Of a DNA stretch of 33,086 bases, positions 15,083 through 23,795 are shown piece after piece. The position numbers and the translations under genes are program-made. Where the stretch lies: contig JARXAE010000001.1 in the NCBI GenBank assembly GCA_029866005.1, forward strand, positions 1 to 33,086. Direction: 5' to 3'. The stretch's first letter is position 1; each line of letters begins with the position of its first letter. Under the pieces are notes generated by a model, which was not told the DNA's origin, ran no database searches, and worked only from the letters and a program-made list of their open reading frames with translations. The stretch is from Fimbriimonas sp. (GTDB lineage Bacteria > Armatimonadota > Fimbriimonadia > Fimbriimonadales > Fimbriimonadaceae).

Positions 15083-17089
15083 TCAACTTCCTGGCGTCAC
15101 CGTCACTTCGAATGTAACTTCGACAGCATCTGATTCTGAACCCTTTGAAGTGCGAGATCCGATACTGCCAGTGAATTTTCGAATGAAAGTCTTCTTCTTC
15201 AGATCTACCGTGAAGGAGATGTCTCGATCATTACTCCCTGCGGCGGCATCACAATGGTCATCATCTCCTGCCAGATTCCCGTCCTCATCAAAGATTGATA
15301 TCTTGATGTCAACTTTGTCTGGCAGACTGGGATCATCCGATCCAATTACCATTTTAGAAAAACTCCAGTTTGAAGGTGAAACTGTCGATGCGTTGTTCAA
15401 TGCATCAAATGTCTTCTTTTCTGAACCTATGCGTAGGACTGCATAAAAGTCTGGCCCAGAACCAATGTCGGTCAAAGCGTCGAGCGACTTCACTGATTTA
15501 ACTTTGACGGTGACCTGATAGGTTTTTGGTACACGCATCGGCTTCTCTGTGGAAACGGCATCGTCTCCATCCTGCCTCTTAAACACACGATCGAAGACAC
15601 CAGCCGACTCGAGCAGCATCTTTTCCGGATTTGCCTTCCACTGGATGCTGCCATCAAACTTGCGATTGAAGCCGAGCATGAAATTGTTCGGCAAGGCTGA
15701 TCCCTTTTGACGAACACCGAGATCCGTCAGCAAATCCTGGGCACCTGCCTGAGACAAAAGAATCAACTTACTCATGATGAGGGTGTTATAGGCTGGGGCA
15801 AACTGGTCGATCACGAACTTACTTTTTGGACTTGCTAAACCCATCATCTGATTGATTTGAGAGAGCGAAATCGGTTGCCCAAGGAACCCACCTGTACTAC
15901 TTCTTGGTCGACGCGAAGCAGACATCACCTGATCGAAGTGGAACTCCGGCCTTTTCAGATAGTCCTTGAGCTCGGAGTACTTCATCCCCGTAAACCCAAC
16001 AAGATAATCCATCAGGTTTGCCTTCATCCGAATGATTTCTTCTTCGGAAACATAGCTGTACAGGATCGCATCTGTGAGTTCTCCGATCTGTGCCCTTGAA
16101 AGCCCCACGTAGTCTGGTGCCCCCAGCATGCTTATGAGGTGGTTGTTGAGATATGCCTCAATTTTGTCATTGAGGATCTTTTCTTTCAGAACCGGATCAA
16201 TACTGTCAGCATCAAAGAGCACCAAGTGTTGTGCGACGTCGTGACTCAACGTTACCAGCGCCTTTAGCCCTCGATCAATGTCTTTGATCCACTCCCGCTT
16301 GTAGGCTACGATTGGAGCAGCGGGCGCTCTCCGAAGATCATCCTTATGCCTTTCATAGTTTTCGATATCTTCTTGAAGCTCGTCCCTAAGCTTCGAGAAC
16401 AAAAAAGGCAGCGATCGAATTACCGTCTCGCCCTTGTAGAGCCGATCTGCCAGATAGGTTCCCTTGCGGCAGTCGATCAATGTCGAGTAGATCCAGTCTT
16501 CGATTCCATCGATACTAGTTGAAGTGGATTCTAAACCTGGAGCGTGTTTAGCAATGTAGCCCTCAAAGACCAGGTGCCGGAGGAAGTTTGTGGACAGGAC
16601 ATCAAAATCGCCGCCCGCGTAGTGATTCACTAATGTGTGACCAAACATGTCGCCGGCTCCGTGGGTCAGGTATCCGGCAGCGAATGCACGCACTTTTAAT
16701 CTCTTCTCACCTTGGGGAAGTTTCAGTGACTCATTCCAAAGATGTTCGAGCCAGATATTGGTTCCACCAAAGGTATTGCTTGGCGCATCCGGATGGATCA
16801 CCATTTGGCCCGTGAGAATGTCTGGATACGCGTCTGGTCCCATCGTTCCCGCACGGTAGTGCTCTGGATACTTCTTAAGGGCTTGGACTAGTTCGGGATC
16901 GACCTGATAACCCTTATTCAACCCTCTGAGCTTCAATGGTCCAGACTTAAGATCCGGAATCGTGAGAAATCCATCCAGAGCGTCTAGACGCGCAGATTCC
17001 GCGATAGCGGCATGCATAGACGGTTTCCAGGCTTGAGCGCTTGTAAGGAACATCGTAGCAAATATTGCGGCAACGAACTTTGTTTTCAT
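15083..17089 (-). CDS. Zinc phospholipase C-like exported protein with C2-like tail
   Basis: This 668-residue protein has a signal peptide (1-20, ending SAQA) so that the mature protein starts with Trp (W21-K-P-x-x-H26). In zinc phospholipase C and P1 nuclease folds, the N-terminal Trp itself binds zinc. Other expected ligands follow: D86 (GPDAYPD), H99, and the H143-x3-D147-x3-H151 motif (THGAGDMFGH) with H156. A helical middle of about 300 residues follows. The C-terminal 120 residues resemble a calcium-binding C2 domain (DFYAVLRIG ... ISIFDEDGNLAGDDDH). A lipid or phosphodiester substrate is inferred. AGAAGGAAA precedes the ATG. It is the last gene of the six-gene operon, 11 bp after the Fn3-like gene. 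Confidence 0.8.
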   Translation of the reverse strand: MKTKFVAAIFATMFLTSAQAWKPSMHAAIAESARLDALDGFLTIPDLKSGPLKLRGLNKGYQVDPELVQALKKYPEHYRAGTMGPDAYPDILTGQMVIHPDAPSNTFGGTNIWLEHLWNESLKLPQGEKRLKVRAFAAGYLTHGAGDMFGHTLVNHYAGGDFDVLSTNFLRHLVFEGYIAKHAPGLESTSTSIDGIEDWIYSTLIDCRKGTYLADRLYKGETVIRSLPFLFSKLRDELQEDIENYERHKDDLRRAPAAPIVAYKREWIKDIDRGLKALVTLSHDVAQHLVLFDADSIDPVLKEKILNDKIEAYLNNHLISMLGAPDYVGLSRAQIGELTDAILYSYVSEEEIIRMKANLMDYLVGFTGMKYSELKDYLKRPEFHFDQVMSASRRPRSSTGGFLGQPISLSQINQMMGLASPKSKFVIDQFAPAYNTLIMSKLILLSQAGAQDLLTDLGVRQKGSALPNNFMLGFNRKFDGSIQWKANPEKMLLESAGVFDRVFKRQDGDDAVSTEKPMRVPKTYQVTVKVKSVKSLDALTDIGSGPDFYAVLRIGSEKKTFDALNNASTVSPSNWSFSKMVIGSDDPSLPDKVDIKISIFDEDGNLAGDDDHCDAAAGSNDRDISFTVDLKKKTFIRKFTGSIGSRTSKGSESDAVEVTFEVTVTPGS

Positions 17090-17100
17090 TTGTTTCCTTC

Positions 17101-19800
17101 TTATGGGGTCTGTGTCGTAATGGATGCTGCAACAGATTGATTACCAAACGTGTCGACAGCAATGATTGAATACCTGTAGCTTTTACCAGCCAATGTGGTG
17201 TGATCTAGGAAAGTGCCTCCTTTCACATCAGAGCTGATAATCTCGGGCGTTTCTGTTCCACTCGTCCTACTGATGATGTAGAAAGCTGCATCAGGGACGG
17301 GTGCCCAAGAAAGTGCTACACCGCGAGAACTTGCGCTTGCGGAAAAGTTAATTGGCGCAGTCAATCGCATGCGAAGGGCTTTTGCCTTCATTGCCATTGA
17401 GTTCATCGATTTAAGCCCCGCGGTAGTGGCTGCAATCGCGGCGTACAAATACTCGCGTCCCGGTTGAAGATTCTTGTCAGAGTAGGTGAAGCTGCTGTTG
17501 TTATCACTAGGAACAACCTGCTCCGCAACTTGTTGTCCGTCTCGAAGCAGAATCACTTTAATGACACCTTGGTCAGCCGGGGGCTTGGAAACTTTGATTG
17601 TTAGCTCTTTGTCTCCGGTTGGCCTCACCGAAAGTAGATTCGGCGCATCGGGAGCAATTGTGGACGGAGCTTCGATCACAACCTCTTTTCCTGCTCCCTT
17701 GATGTTCCACCTCGAGATAGTGGACACACGATAGGTGTAGACCTTTGACCTGCTGCGTGGCAAGAAATCGGTGAATGAGTTTGCATTCGATGGGGTCATT
17801 CCAACTTCGACAAAAGGCTCATTGCCGGATTTTCTCTCTATCGAATAAACAGGATTTATCTGCCCCGGAACTGCTGCCCATGTGATGGTTGCCCGCCCTC
17901 CCGAGTCCTTAGTAGGTATGTTCAGCGTAACGGGAGCTTTACCCTTCAATGGATTAAAGTTAGTTAGATTATTCCGAAGTTGGGAAAAGGGTGCAGAAGG
18001 AGCACTGAATGGTCGAGGCGAGGCCGATGGCTTTGCACCAGCGGATGTTGCTATTGTTGCCTTAAAGCTGATAGCAACCGAGCCCGGAGCCGCAGGAGCC
18101 ACAGGATCAGGCAGGTTAACAACGCCGGCAGGTGCCTCTGCGGATTCAAGTCCAGTGGAGACGTAGAGTGCTTTGACGAAGAATCGATATCGCCGATTCA
18201 CTTCTGTACCAGTGCTGAGGAAGCTCCGAGGAGGATTCTGACTCCAGGAAGTTTTCAGCGCCTTTCTACCCATTTCAATCATAGCCTTAGTCTTCGCAGC
18301 ACTAATGATGGCGGCTTTTCTGGCATCGCCTGTAGATTGCTCGGCTGACCGCTCAGCCGCTAGAATCTGCCGCTCTTGTTCATCGAGATAAGACTCGCCC
18401 ATAACTAGGTCAAGCGCAGCAAGAAACTGTTCTTCGGTGCCTACAGAAATCGGAACGCCTTCTACCGGAGATGGATTCAAGAGCGATGGTGCAGCTTCAG
18501 GGTTGTCTAGATCTACGCGATAGATGTTGTATCTGAGCTGAAGACCCGCCGGGGCAACTTGTGATTGCCACCCGATAGAGACTGTCCTTCCAACGCCGCT
18601 CAGAACATCGGTCGGAGCATTAAACTTTTCAAATCCAGATGACCTTGGTTTAAACCTCTTTGGCTTTCCACTCAAAGTTGATCCCGCTGAGCGCGGGGGA
18701 GCCGGCTTCCTCCAATCTTTCGCAGGGACGGTCAGTGAAACTGGGCTACTGATTCTCCCAAAGCCATCCACGGCCCGGATTTCATAAGTGTATAGACCCG
18801 GCTTTGCGATCTGGTCTTGAAAGAACCAGATCGGCTCCCTCCCCTCCGGTCCATCAAGAATGATGAGAGGTTCTTCGGTCAGAGGCTCAAACGCCTGAGA
18901 GCCAAGTTCGGGTCCTTTGCGCTGTATAAGGTAGGAGACAGCCAGAAGAGTGTTTTCAAGCTCAACAGGAAACCGATTCCACCGCAATCGAATCTTGTCC
19001 TCCTCATGAATGAACTCAGGACCGCCTATTGCCGGTGCGCCGGACCCAGGACCGACATTAAAGTCGGGTAGCTTCACGAGAAGTTTTCCATCTCCTCCAG
19101 CTGAAGTGGCTTCGTATAACTCGTAAGAAACCGTTTCGTTCGGCTGCATAGTACGGTCAGTGGCACCTAAGCAAAGACTCTGAGCAAGGTCTGGCTTGAG
19201 GAAGGACATCAAGGTTAAACTGGCCCGAGGTTCAAAAGTCAAATCTTTGGTCGAAAGCGCCTTGACTTGCGGTCGTTTGGCAACTGGTCCATTTAATCGG
19301 CCAAGCTCACTTATCTTCTGCGCTTTGACGTCCCGTTGATTCTTTGTAAGCAATGTCGAATCCAAAGATTCGATCTCTTTCACGAGCTGCTGGCGCCTTG
19401 CGAATAGTGGTGCTGCCGAAACTCTACTTGGCTGCAAAAAGGACAGCTCTTTGGAGATAGGATTTACAAGTTTTGCCGAGGCGATAAACCCCCGGGAACG
19501 AACCTTTTGCGGCAAAGCTGAGTCGTCGATGCTCTTCGAGGCAACTACCAGTGACTTCGCAGAGCCTTGAATTCTGTATAGCCTGATCCCATTGGCTGGC
19601 ACCCAACCTTTGATGAATTGCCATCTAAGACGGACCTCGAATTGATTGAATGCTTTGGAGCTAACCGCATTAAGGCGCACATTACCGTTCGTCGTCGAAA
19701 CGACTTGTGAGCTGCATACTGCAATCAGCCCTCCCGCCAGTAGGGTCATTGCAGACTTGAGCATCGCACCGGCACAATTCTTAGTAGCTCTCATCATCAT
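17101..19800 (-). CDS. Exported fibronectin type III-like multidomain protein
   Basis: This 899-residue protein has a signal segment at about 13-32 (LKSAMTLLAGGLIAVCSSQ). The body is several beta-sandwich units with Fn3-like edge motifs: YTYEIRAVDGFGRISSPVSLTV (about 335-356), YRFFVKALYVSTGLESA, YTYRVSTISRWN, YLYAAIAATTAGLKS and, at the end, YRYSIIAVDTFGNQS. About five units can be counted. A helical Lys/Glu/Ala insert at about 470-520 interrupts the second one. No catalytic motif is seen; a surface scaffold or binding role is likely. It lies 4 bp after the 1001-residue protein. The three leading Met codons leave the exact start open by two residues. Confidence 0.8.
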   Translation of the reverse strand: MMMRATKNCAGAMLKSAMTLLAGGLIAVCSSQVVSTTNGNVRLNAVSSKAFNQFEVRLRWQFIKGWVPANGIRLYRIQGSAKSLVVASKSIDDSALPQKVRSRGFIASAKLVNPISKELSFLQPSRVSAAPLFARRQQLVKEIESLDSTLLTKNQRDVKAQKISELGRLNGPVAKRPQVKALSTKDLTFEPRASLTLMSFLKPDLAQSLCLGATDRTMQPNETVSYELYEATSAGGDGKLLVKLPDFNVGPGSGAPAIGGPEFIHEEDKIRLRWNRFPVELENTLLAVSYLIQRKGPELGSQAFEPLTEEPLIILDGPEGREPIWFFQDQIAKPGLYTYEIRAVDGFGRISSPVSLTVPAKDWRKPAPPRSAGSTLSGKPKRFKPRSSGFEKFNAPTDVLSGVGRTVSIGWQSQVAPAGLQLRYNIYRVDLDNPEAAPSLLNPSPVEGVPISVGTEEQFLAALDLVMGESYLDEQERQILAAERSAEQSTGDARKAAIISAAKTKAMIEMGRKALKTSWSQNPPRSFLSTGTEVNRRYRFFVKALYVSTGLESAEAPAGVVNLPDPVAPAAPGSVAISFKATIATSAGAKPSASPRPFSAPSAPFSQLRNNLTNFNPLKGKAPVTLNIPTKDSGGRATITWAAVPGQINPVYSIERKSGNEPFVEVGMTPSNANSFTDFLPRSRSKVYTYRVSTISRWNIKGAGKEVVIEAPSTIAPDAPNLLSVRPTGDKELTIKVSKPPADQGVIKVILLRDGQQVAEQVVPSDNNSSFTYSDKNLQPGREYLYAAIAATTAGLKSMNSMAMKAKALRMRLTAPINFSASASSRGVALSWAPVPDAAFYIISRTSGTETPEIISSDVKGGTFLDHTTLAGKSYRYSIIAVDTFGNQSVAASITTQTP

Positions 19801-19804
19801 CCTA

Positions 19805-22800
19805 TCACTTCTTGGCTGGTACTACCAGATCCACTTCGAAGGAGCCTTCAAATGGACCTGCTCTTCCAGAAACTTCTCCGGTGATGCGAATGTCTTTGTT
19901 TATCTGCATGAGAAGTGACGCATCAACTTGTGCGGTAAAGAATCCAAAATCCGCTTGGGCGCTTAGGGCCGTCTGTCCTGAGATGGACCAATTTTCCTCT
20001 CCGAAGTTCTTGAAGTCAAGGGTTGCGAGTAGGCCACCGGTAACGCCTACGCCTGCAACAGCAAAGCGAGCATCAGCATCGAGGAACACTCCGCCAGATT
20101 TATTAGCAAAATCTAGCCCCATACCAAAGCTACCCTTTAGCTCGATAACTCCTTTGAAAGCTTCGGCAAAGCGAACATTGACCGGCTTCTGTCCTCCTTC
20201 AGGCCATCCTATGTACAGGTGTTTGTCAGTCTTGCCTATCAGAAGTTCGGCCGATCCACTCATCGATATCAGCGAAGCTGCACGGGTCGGAAAGTTGAGG
20301 TCGGCATCGCCGCCAACGATGAACTCCGGTTTACTGAGATTGAGCGCCATGAACACCGTGGCAATCCGATCTTTGCGCAACCACTCATCGCGGTCGATAA
20401 AGTCAGCCCCGGCTAAGTCCAAGAAGGTCATTCGTGCAGTCAGGTCAATCAAGACTGGGTTCAGAGTAAACGTCAGGGCGGTATCTGCCCACCAGACTCT
20501 GCCTGAGCTCGCGGGATCGCTGAGAAGTAGACCTATTTGAACCAAAGCTCCCTTTGAATACTTCAGCTCCTTGTTTGGCTCTGATATCCGCCCGGTGCCT
20601 GGCTTTACGAGCGCCACATTGAGCCCAAATCCCCCGGAAAACCCGTTGATATTGAATAAGGGCACGGGAGGGGTTCCGGGCGCTTGCACAGAAATGGGGG
20701 GAACAAGAACATTGCCTCCGATAAACCAAGCGGCAGGTTCATTTCCACCCTTGGGCGCTAGCAAGAATTCTAGTCCGATCCCAGATCCCATTGATCCTAG
20801 ACAAGTAAGTTTGAGCTCGGCATCGCCGTAGAGGGTGTCACCAAACGACTCTATTTCCGTTCGAAAAAGCGACGCAGAGATTGTGCCCAATTCCGGAATC
20901 TCAGCTTTGAATCCGAATCCGCCCATACTAAATGGGGGGTCTCCTCTGCGCTTTGAGACTCTCATTCCTTCGAAGTCCAACTCTCCCGCCGCAGGCAATC
21001 CCTCAAGGGCCTTAGTTAGAAAAGCTGAGCCACTAAAAGTGACCGATTCAATCTCGTTATTCTGGGCCGTGAAGGAGAGACCTCTCAATTCGACAATACA
21101 TGGTCCGACATTGACTCTAGCAGGAGTTCCGAGGGTAATCCCACCTTCGCTCGGCAAAGTTATTGATCCGTCGCCAGCAACCTTGAGTCCCTGGATGCTA
21201 AGCTTCGTTCCAGCCAGCTCCTGAGGCATCTGGTTCCTTGTCACGAATTCTTGCTTAAATGTTAAGTCACCGCCTATCTGCAAGCTCTTCTGATCAAGTT
21301 GCGCATTTACTCTCTCCAGTTTCAAACCCAGGTCCTGGAACTCGAGCTGACCGTCACGAATCGCAACCCTCGCCTCCCCATCCTCATTGAACTCAGCATT
21401 ACAAGGAAGCACGCCTAGTCGTGGAACGGTGATGTCTGCTCCGAATTGACCAGCCGTGAGCTGATTTTGGGCGAAAGTCAAACAGACCGAGGCCTTGTTA
21501 AGATCGAAGCCTTCAAATTTGAAGCTTAGGTTTGAGGCACTTGCTGTTCCGGACAAACCGTTAGGTTCAATCAAAAAATTGGTATAAGCAAGCTTTGGAG
21601 TCGCGGTACCAAGGGCAGGCGTAACAGTGCCTGATGGCAGCCATACCCCTTTCCATTTGGGTTCAGCCGCGATGACAGGTGCCCCGGCACCAAAAAGTGA
21701 AGTTGAAAGATCGATAAATAGTCGGCTAGCAGTTAGCTTGGTCTTCCCAACTTTGAAAGCGATTGGATCTGGAAACTCAATAGTGAGACCGTTCTCAACC
21801 TTTACAATCACCCTTGGAGAAGACGGAATCCTCACTGGACGCCGGGGTTCGCCGTTCGGCGGTTGCGCCGGCGGGTTGTTCGAACCGGGGTTGGGGTTTG
21901 AGTCAGTGTCATCAGCCTGGATCGCAGGTGGCAATGTAACATCGACCCGCAAGTTGGTGATTTTTGGTTTCGAATCCTTTACCGTGAGAGTTCCTCCAGC
22001 CACGGTCGCTTTGAACCCGGCAATGTCTGGAAAATCAATCGTTGAACGGTTTGATATCGAAAACTCAGGGCAGTTAACTTTCCCATCTTGGTCGATTGAT
22101 AGCTCGGTGAATGCCGCAGCAAGGGGATACTTGGGAACCGTAGCAACTCCCGGGATTCCGGCTTCAAGCGTCCCAGTTGGTAACAGTAGTTTCCAAGCAT
22201 TCACGCCTTGAGCAGCCCACGAAACTTCAATATCGGCCTTCGGAGCCAATACTCGGAGACTTGGCAGTTGAATGCCTTCTCCAGCTACAGGTCCTTTAAA
22301 TCCAACTCCGTTCAACTTCAGGGAGCCCGATTGCTGATTTCCAGAGTATGTGAACTTCGATACCTCAGCCTCGATTGGATCGCCATTCGTTAAGCGGAAG
22401 GGAGTCGTTATGATCGCCTTTCCAACCAATGAAATACTCTTATCCGCAAATACATCAGCATCGCCGGTAGGCAAAGTGATTTTCACACCCAAACCAGGCG
22501 TGAACTCAAATGGGCGATCAAGTGTAAAACGCACGCCGCTTAAAGCGCCATTATTCGAAGTGATGAGATTCGTAAATGTGACGCCCGGCTTCGTAAAGGT
22601 GGCCGAACCAAAAATCAAAGCTAAATCGGCAGTGCCAGCTGCCGGTTTGGAGATATCTGCTGGAGTACCCGGTGTGTATACGACGTTTCTGAGCTCAACC
22701 GATCCTGGAACAAGCTGAATGGTCGATGGGCGCTGAGCCTGCAATACAGCGCTCGCTAAGCTCAATATTCCCAGCAGTAGGCCCGTCCTAATCAGTCGAA

Positions 22801-22810
22801 CCCTTTTCAT
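19805..22810 (-). CDS. Large exported beta-repeat protein, unknown (reminiscent of DUF6603-type proteins)
   Basis: This 1001-residue protein has a signal peptide ending LQA before Gln. There is no transmembrane segment. The whole chain is Gly/Thr/Ser/Leu-rich predicted beta strand. Two internal units are recognisably homologous: about 205-295 (WKLLLPTGTLEAGIPGVATV) and about 388-470 (WKGVWLPSGTVTPALGTATP), each continuing with a strand such as LTVKDSKPKITNLRVDV or LTAGQFGADITV. A Pro/Asn-rich linker at about 299-325 separates them. Near 720-740, FNINGFSGGFGLNVAL recalls the glycine motif of DUF6603-type giants; this is by memory of pattern, not a search. It has a 4-bp start/stop overlap with the CsgG-like gene. 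Confidence 0.7.
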   Translation of the reverse strand: MKRVRLIRTGLLLGILSLASAVLQAQRPSTIQLVPGSVELRNVVYTPGTPADISKPAAGTADLALIFGSATFTKPGVTFTNLITSNNGALSGVRFTLDRPFEFTPGLGVKITLPTGDADVFADKSISLVGKAIITTPFRLTNGDPIEAEVSKFTYSGNQQSGSLKLNGVGFKGPVAGEGIQLPSLRVLAPKADIEVSWAAQGVNAWKLLLPTGTLEAGIPGVATVPKYPLAAAFTELSIDQDGKVNCPEFSISNRSTIDFPDIAGFKATVAGGTLTVKDSKPKITNLRVDVTLPPAIQADDTDSNPNPGSNNPPAQPPNGEPRRPVRIPSSPRVIVKVENGLTIEFPDPIAFKVGKTKLTASRLFIDLSTSLFGAGAPVIAAEPKWKGVWLPSGTVTPALGTATPKLAYTNFLIEPNGLSGTASASNLSFKFEGFDLNKASVCLTFAQNQLTAGQFGADITVPRLGVLPCNAEFNEDGEARVAIRDGQLEFQDLGLKLERVNAQLDQKSLQIGGDLTFKQEFVTRNQMPQELAGTKLSIQGLKVAGDGSITLPSEGGITLGTPARVNVGPCIVELRGLSFTAQNNEIESVTFSGSAFLTKALEGLPAAGELDFEGMRVSKRRGDPPFSMGGFGFKAEIPELGTISASLFRTEIESFGDTLYGDAELKLTCLGSMGSGIGLEFLLAPKGGNEPAAWFIGGNVLVPPISVQAPGTPPVPLFNINGFSGGFGLNVALVKPGTGRISEPNKELKYSKGALVQIGLLLSDPASSGRVWWADTALTFTLNPVLIDLTARMTFLDLAGADFIDRDEWLRKDRIATVFMALNLSKPEFIVGGDADLNFPTRAASLISMSGSAELLIGKTDKHLYIGWPEGGQKPVNVRFAEAFKGVIELKGSFGMGLDFANKSGGVFLDADARFAVAGVGVTGGLLATLDFKNFGEENWSISGQTALSAQADFGFFTAQVDASLLMQINKDIRITGEVSGRAGPFEGSFEVDLVVPAKK

Positions 22811-23793
22811 TTGATAGAACCTTGCTCCACACCTTTGCCAAGAGTGACGACATCCGACTTTTCAAAACCCGCCCCGTCGACCGGAACACAAATCGTGACT
22901 TGATCCGAAACTTCAAGGACCTTGAGCTTTCCAACCTTTTTACCCTTGGTACGACCTATCACAACATTCGTTTCGGGATCAGTGATGATCTTTCCAGCGC
23001 GTCGAACATCTAGAATCATGCCAGCTGACAATCCAGCTTTTGCACCTACGTTCAGATATATTTGCAGACCATTGTCAGAGTCTTCTAACTCAACAACTTT
23101 AGCCTCCCACTCAACTTTTTCTGCGCGGGCTACGATGCCTTCGACAGCTAACTTTATCGCATCTCTTACTGCCGCACCGAGCGCACCTTCTTCGAAACTG
23201 GCAGTACCGAAGCTGAGTTCCTCTTTAGTAAAAGAAAACGATTTTCTGCGACTCGTAGCTTTTCCTTGCGCGTTAAACGAGTCCAATATCCGGCCTGTCG
23301 AAACCTCTACTATTCGGAGATCGACACCCACGGTCGCTTCGACTTTGGCTTCTGAAAAAGAACCCTGCTCTCCGACCTTTCCACCAACACCAGCCCCAGC
23401 TCGCTTCAGTTTTAGTTCTGTTATAGCTCCTTTCACTGTAATCTGTGGGATCAAGCTGCCGGTCCCCTGGGAGCTTCCCGCGAGTCGATCAAGGACTACA
23501 AAGTGGTCAGACTTGACCAACTCAGTCAGCAACATCTCAGTGATTCCAGTCCCAAATTCAGTCGGCTGATTTAGATCTAGGGTCACAACACTAACCGTGC
23601 CCGAAGGAGTCGGGGCAGTCGTTGTGACCGCTTGGACCTTGACCTCAAGCGGTGAAACCTCCGCGACTTTTCTTGGCGCGCTTCGCTTGGAAGTTTTCGG
23701 CTTGGCATCTTGCTGAACCTGACCCGCCTCCATATTCACAGGCAAACCGAAAGGTAGTAACACCAGGGCAAAAACTTGAGACATCAAAAGCAT
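22807..23793 (-). CDS. CsgG-family protein with FlgT C-terminal-like domain
   Basis: This 328-residue exported protein has a CsgG-like core at about 65-215: a first strand (SVVTLDL), the motif FGTGITEMLLTELVKSDHFVVLDR at 80-103, VKGAITELKL, and then VGVDLRIVEVSTGRIL. CsgG forms a nonameric secretion pore in the outer membrane. The C-terminal part (about 240-320, IYLNVGAKAGLSAGMILDV ... KVGKLKVLEV) looks like the FlgT C-terminal domain found with CsgG in other bacteria. No Cys is found near the N-terminus, so unlike E. coli CsgG it is not an obvious lipoprotein. It starts 2 bp after the barrel gene and overlaps the next gene by 4 bp. Confidence 0.82.
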   Translation of the reverse strand: MLLMSQVFALVLLPFGLPVNMEAGQVQQDAKPKTSKRSAPRKVAEVSPLEVKVQAVTTTAPTPSGTVSVVTLDLNQPTEFGTGITEMLLTELVKSDHFVVLDRLAGSSQGTGSLIPQITVKGAITELKLKRAGAGVGGKVGEQGSFSEAKVEATVGVDLRIVEVSTGRILDSFNAQGKATSRRKSFSFTKEELSFGTASFEEGALGAAVRDAIKLAVEGIVARAEKVEWEAKVVELEDSDNGLQIYLNVGAKAGLSAGMILDVRRAGKIITDPETNVVIGRTKGKKVGKLKVLEVSDQVTICVPVDGAGFEKSDVVTLGKGVEQGSIK

Positions 23794-23795
23794 GG

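Noticed and set aside
19812-22211. Long plus-strand frames (242 and 194 codons) antisense to the 1001-residue protein
   Set aside because: Ser/Pro/Arg-rich shadows; the minus-strand gene has a signal peptide and tight operon spacing.
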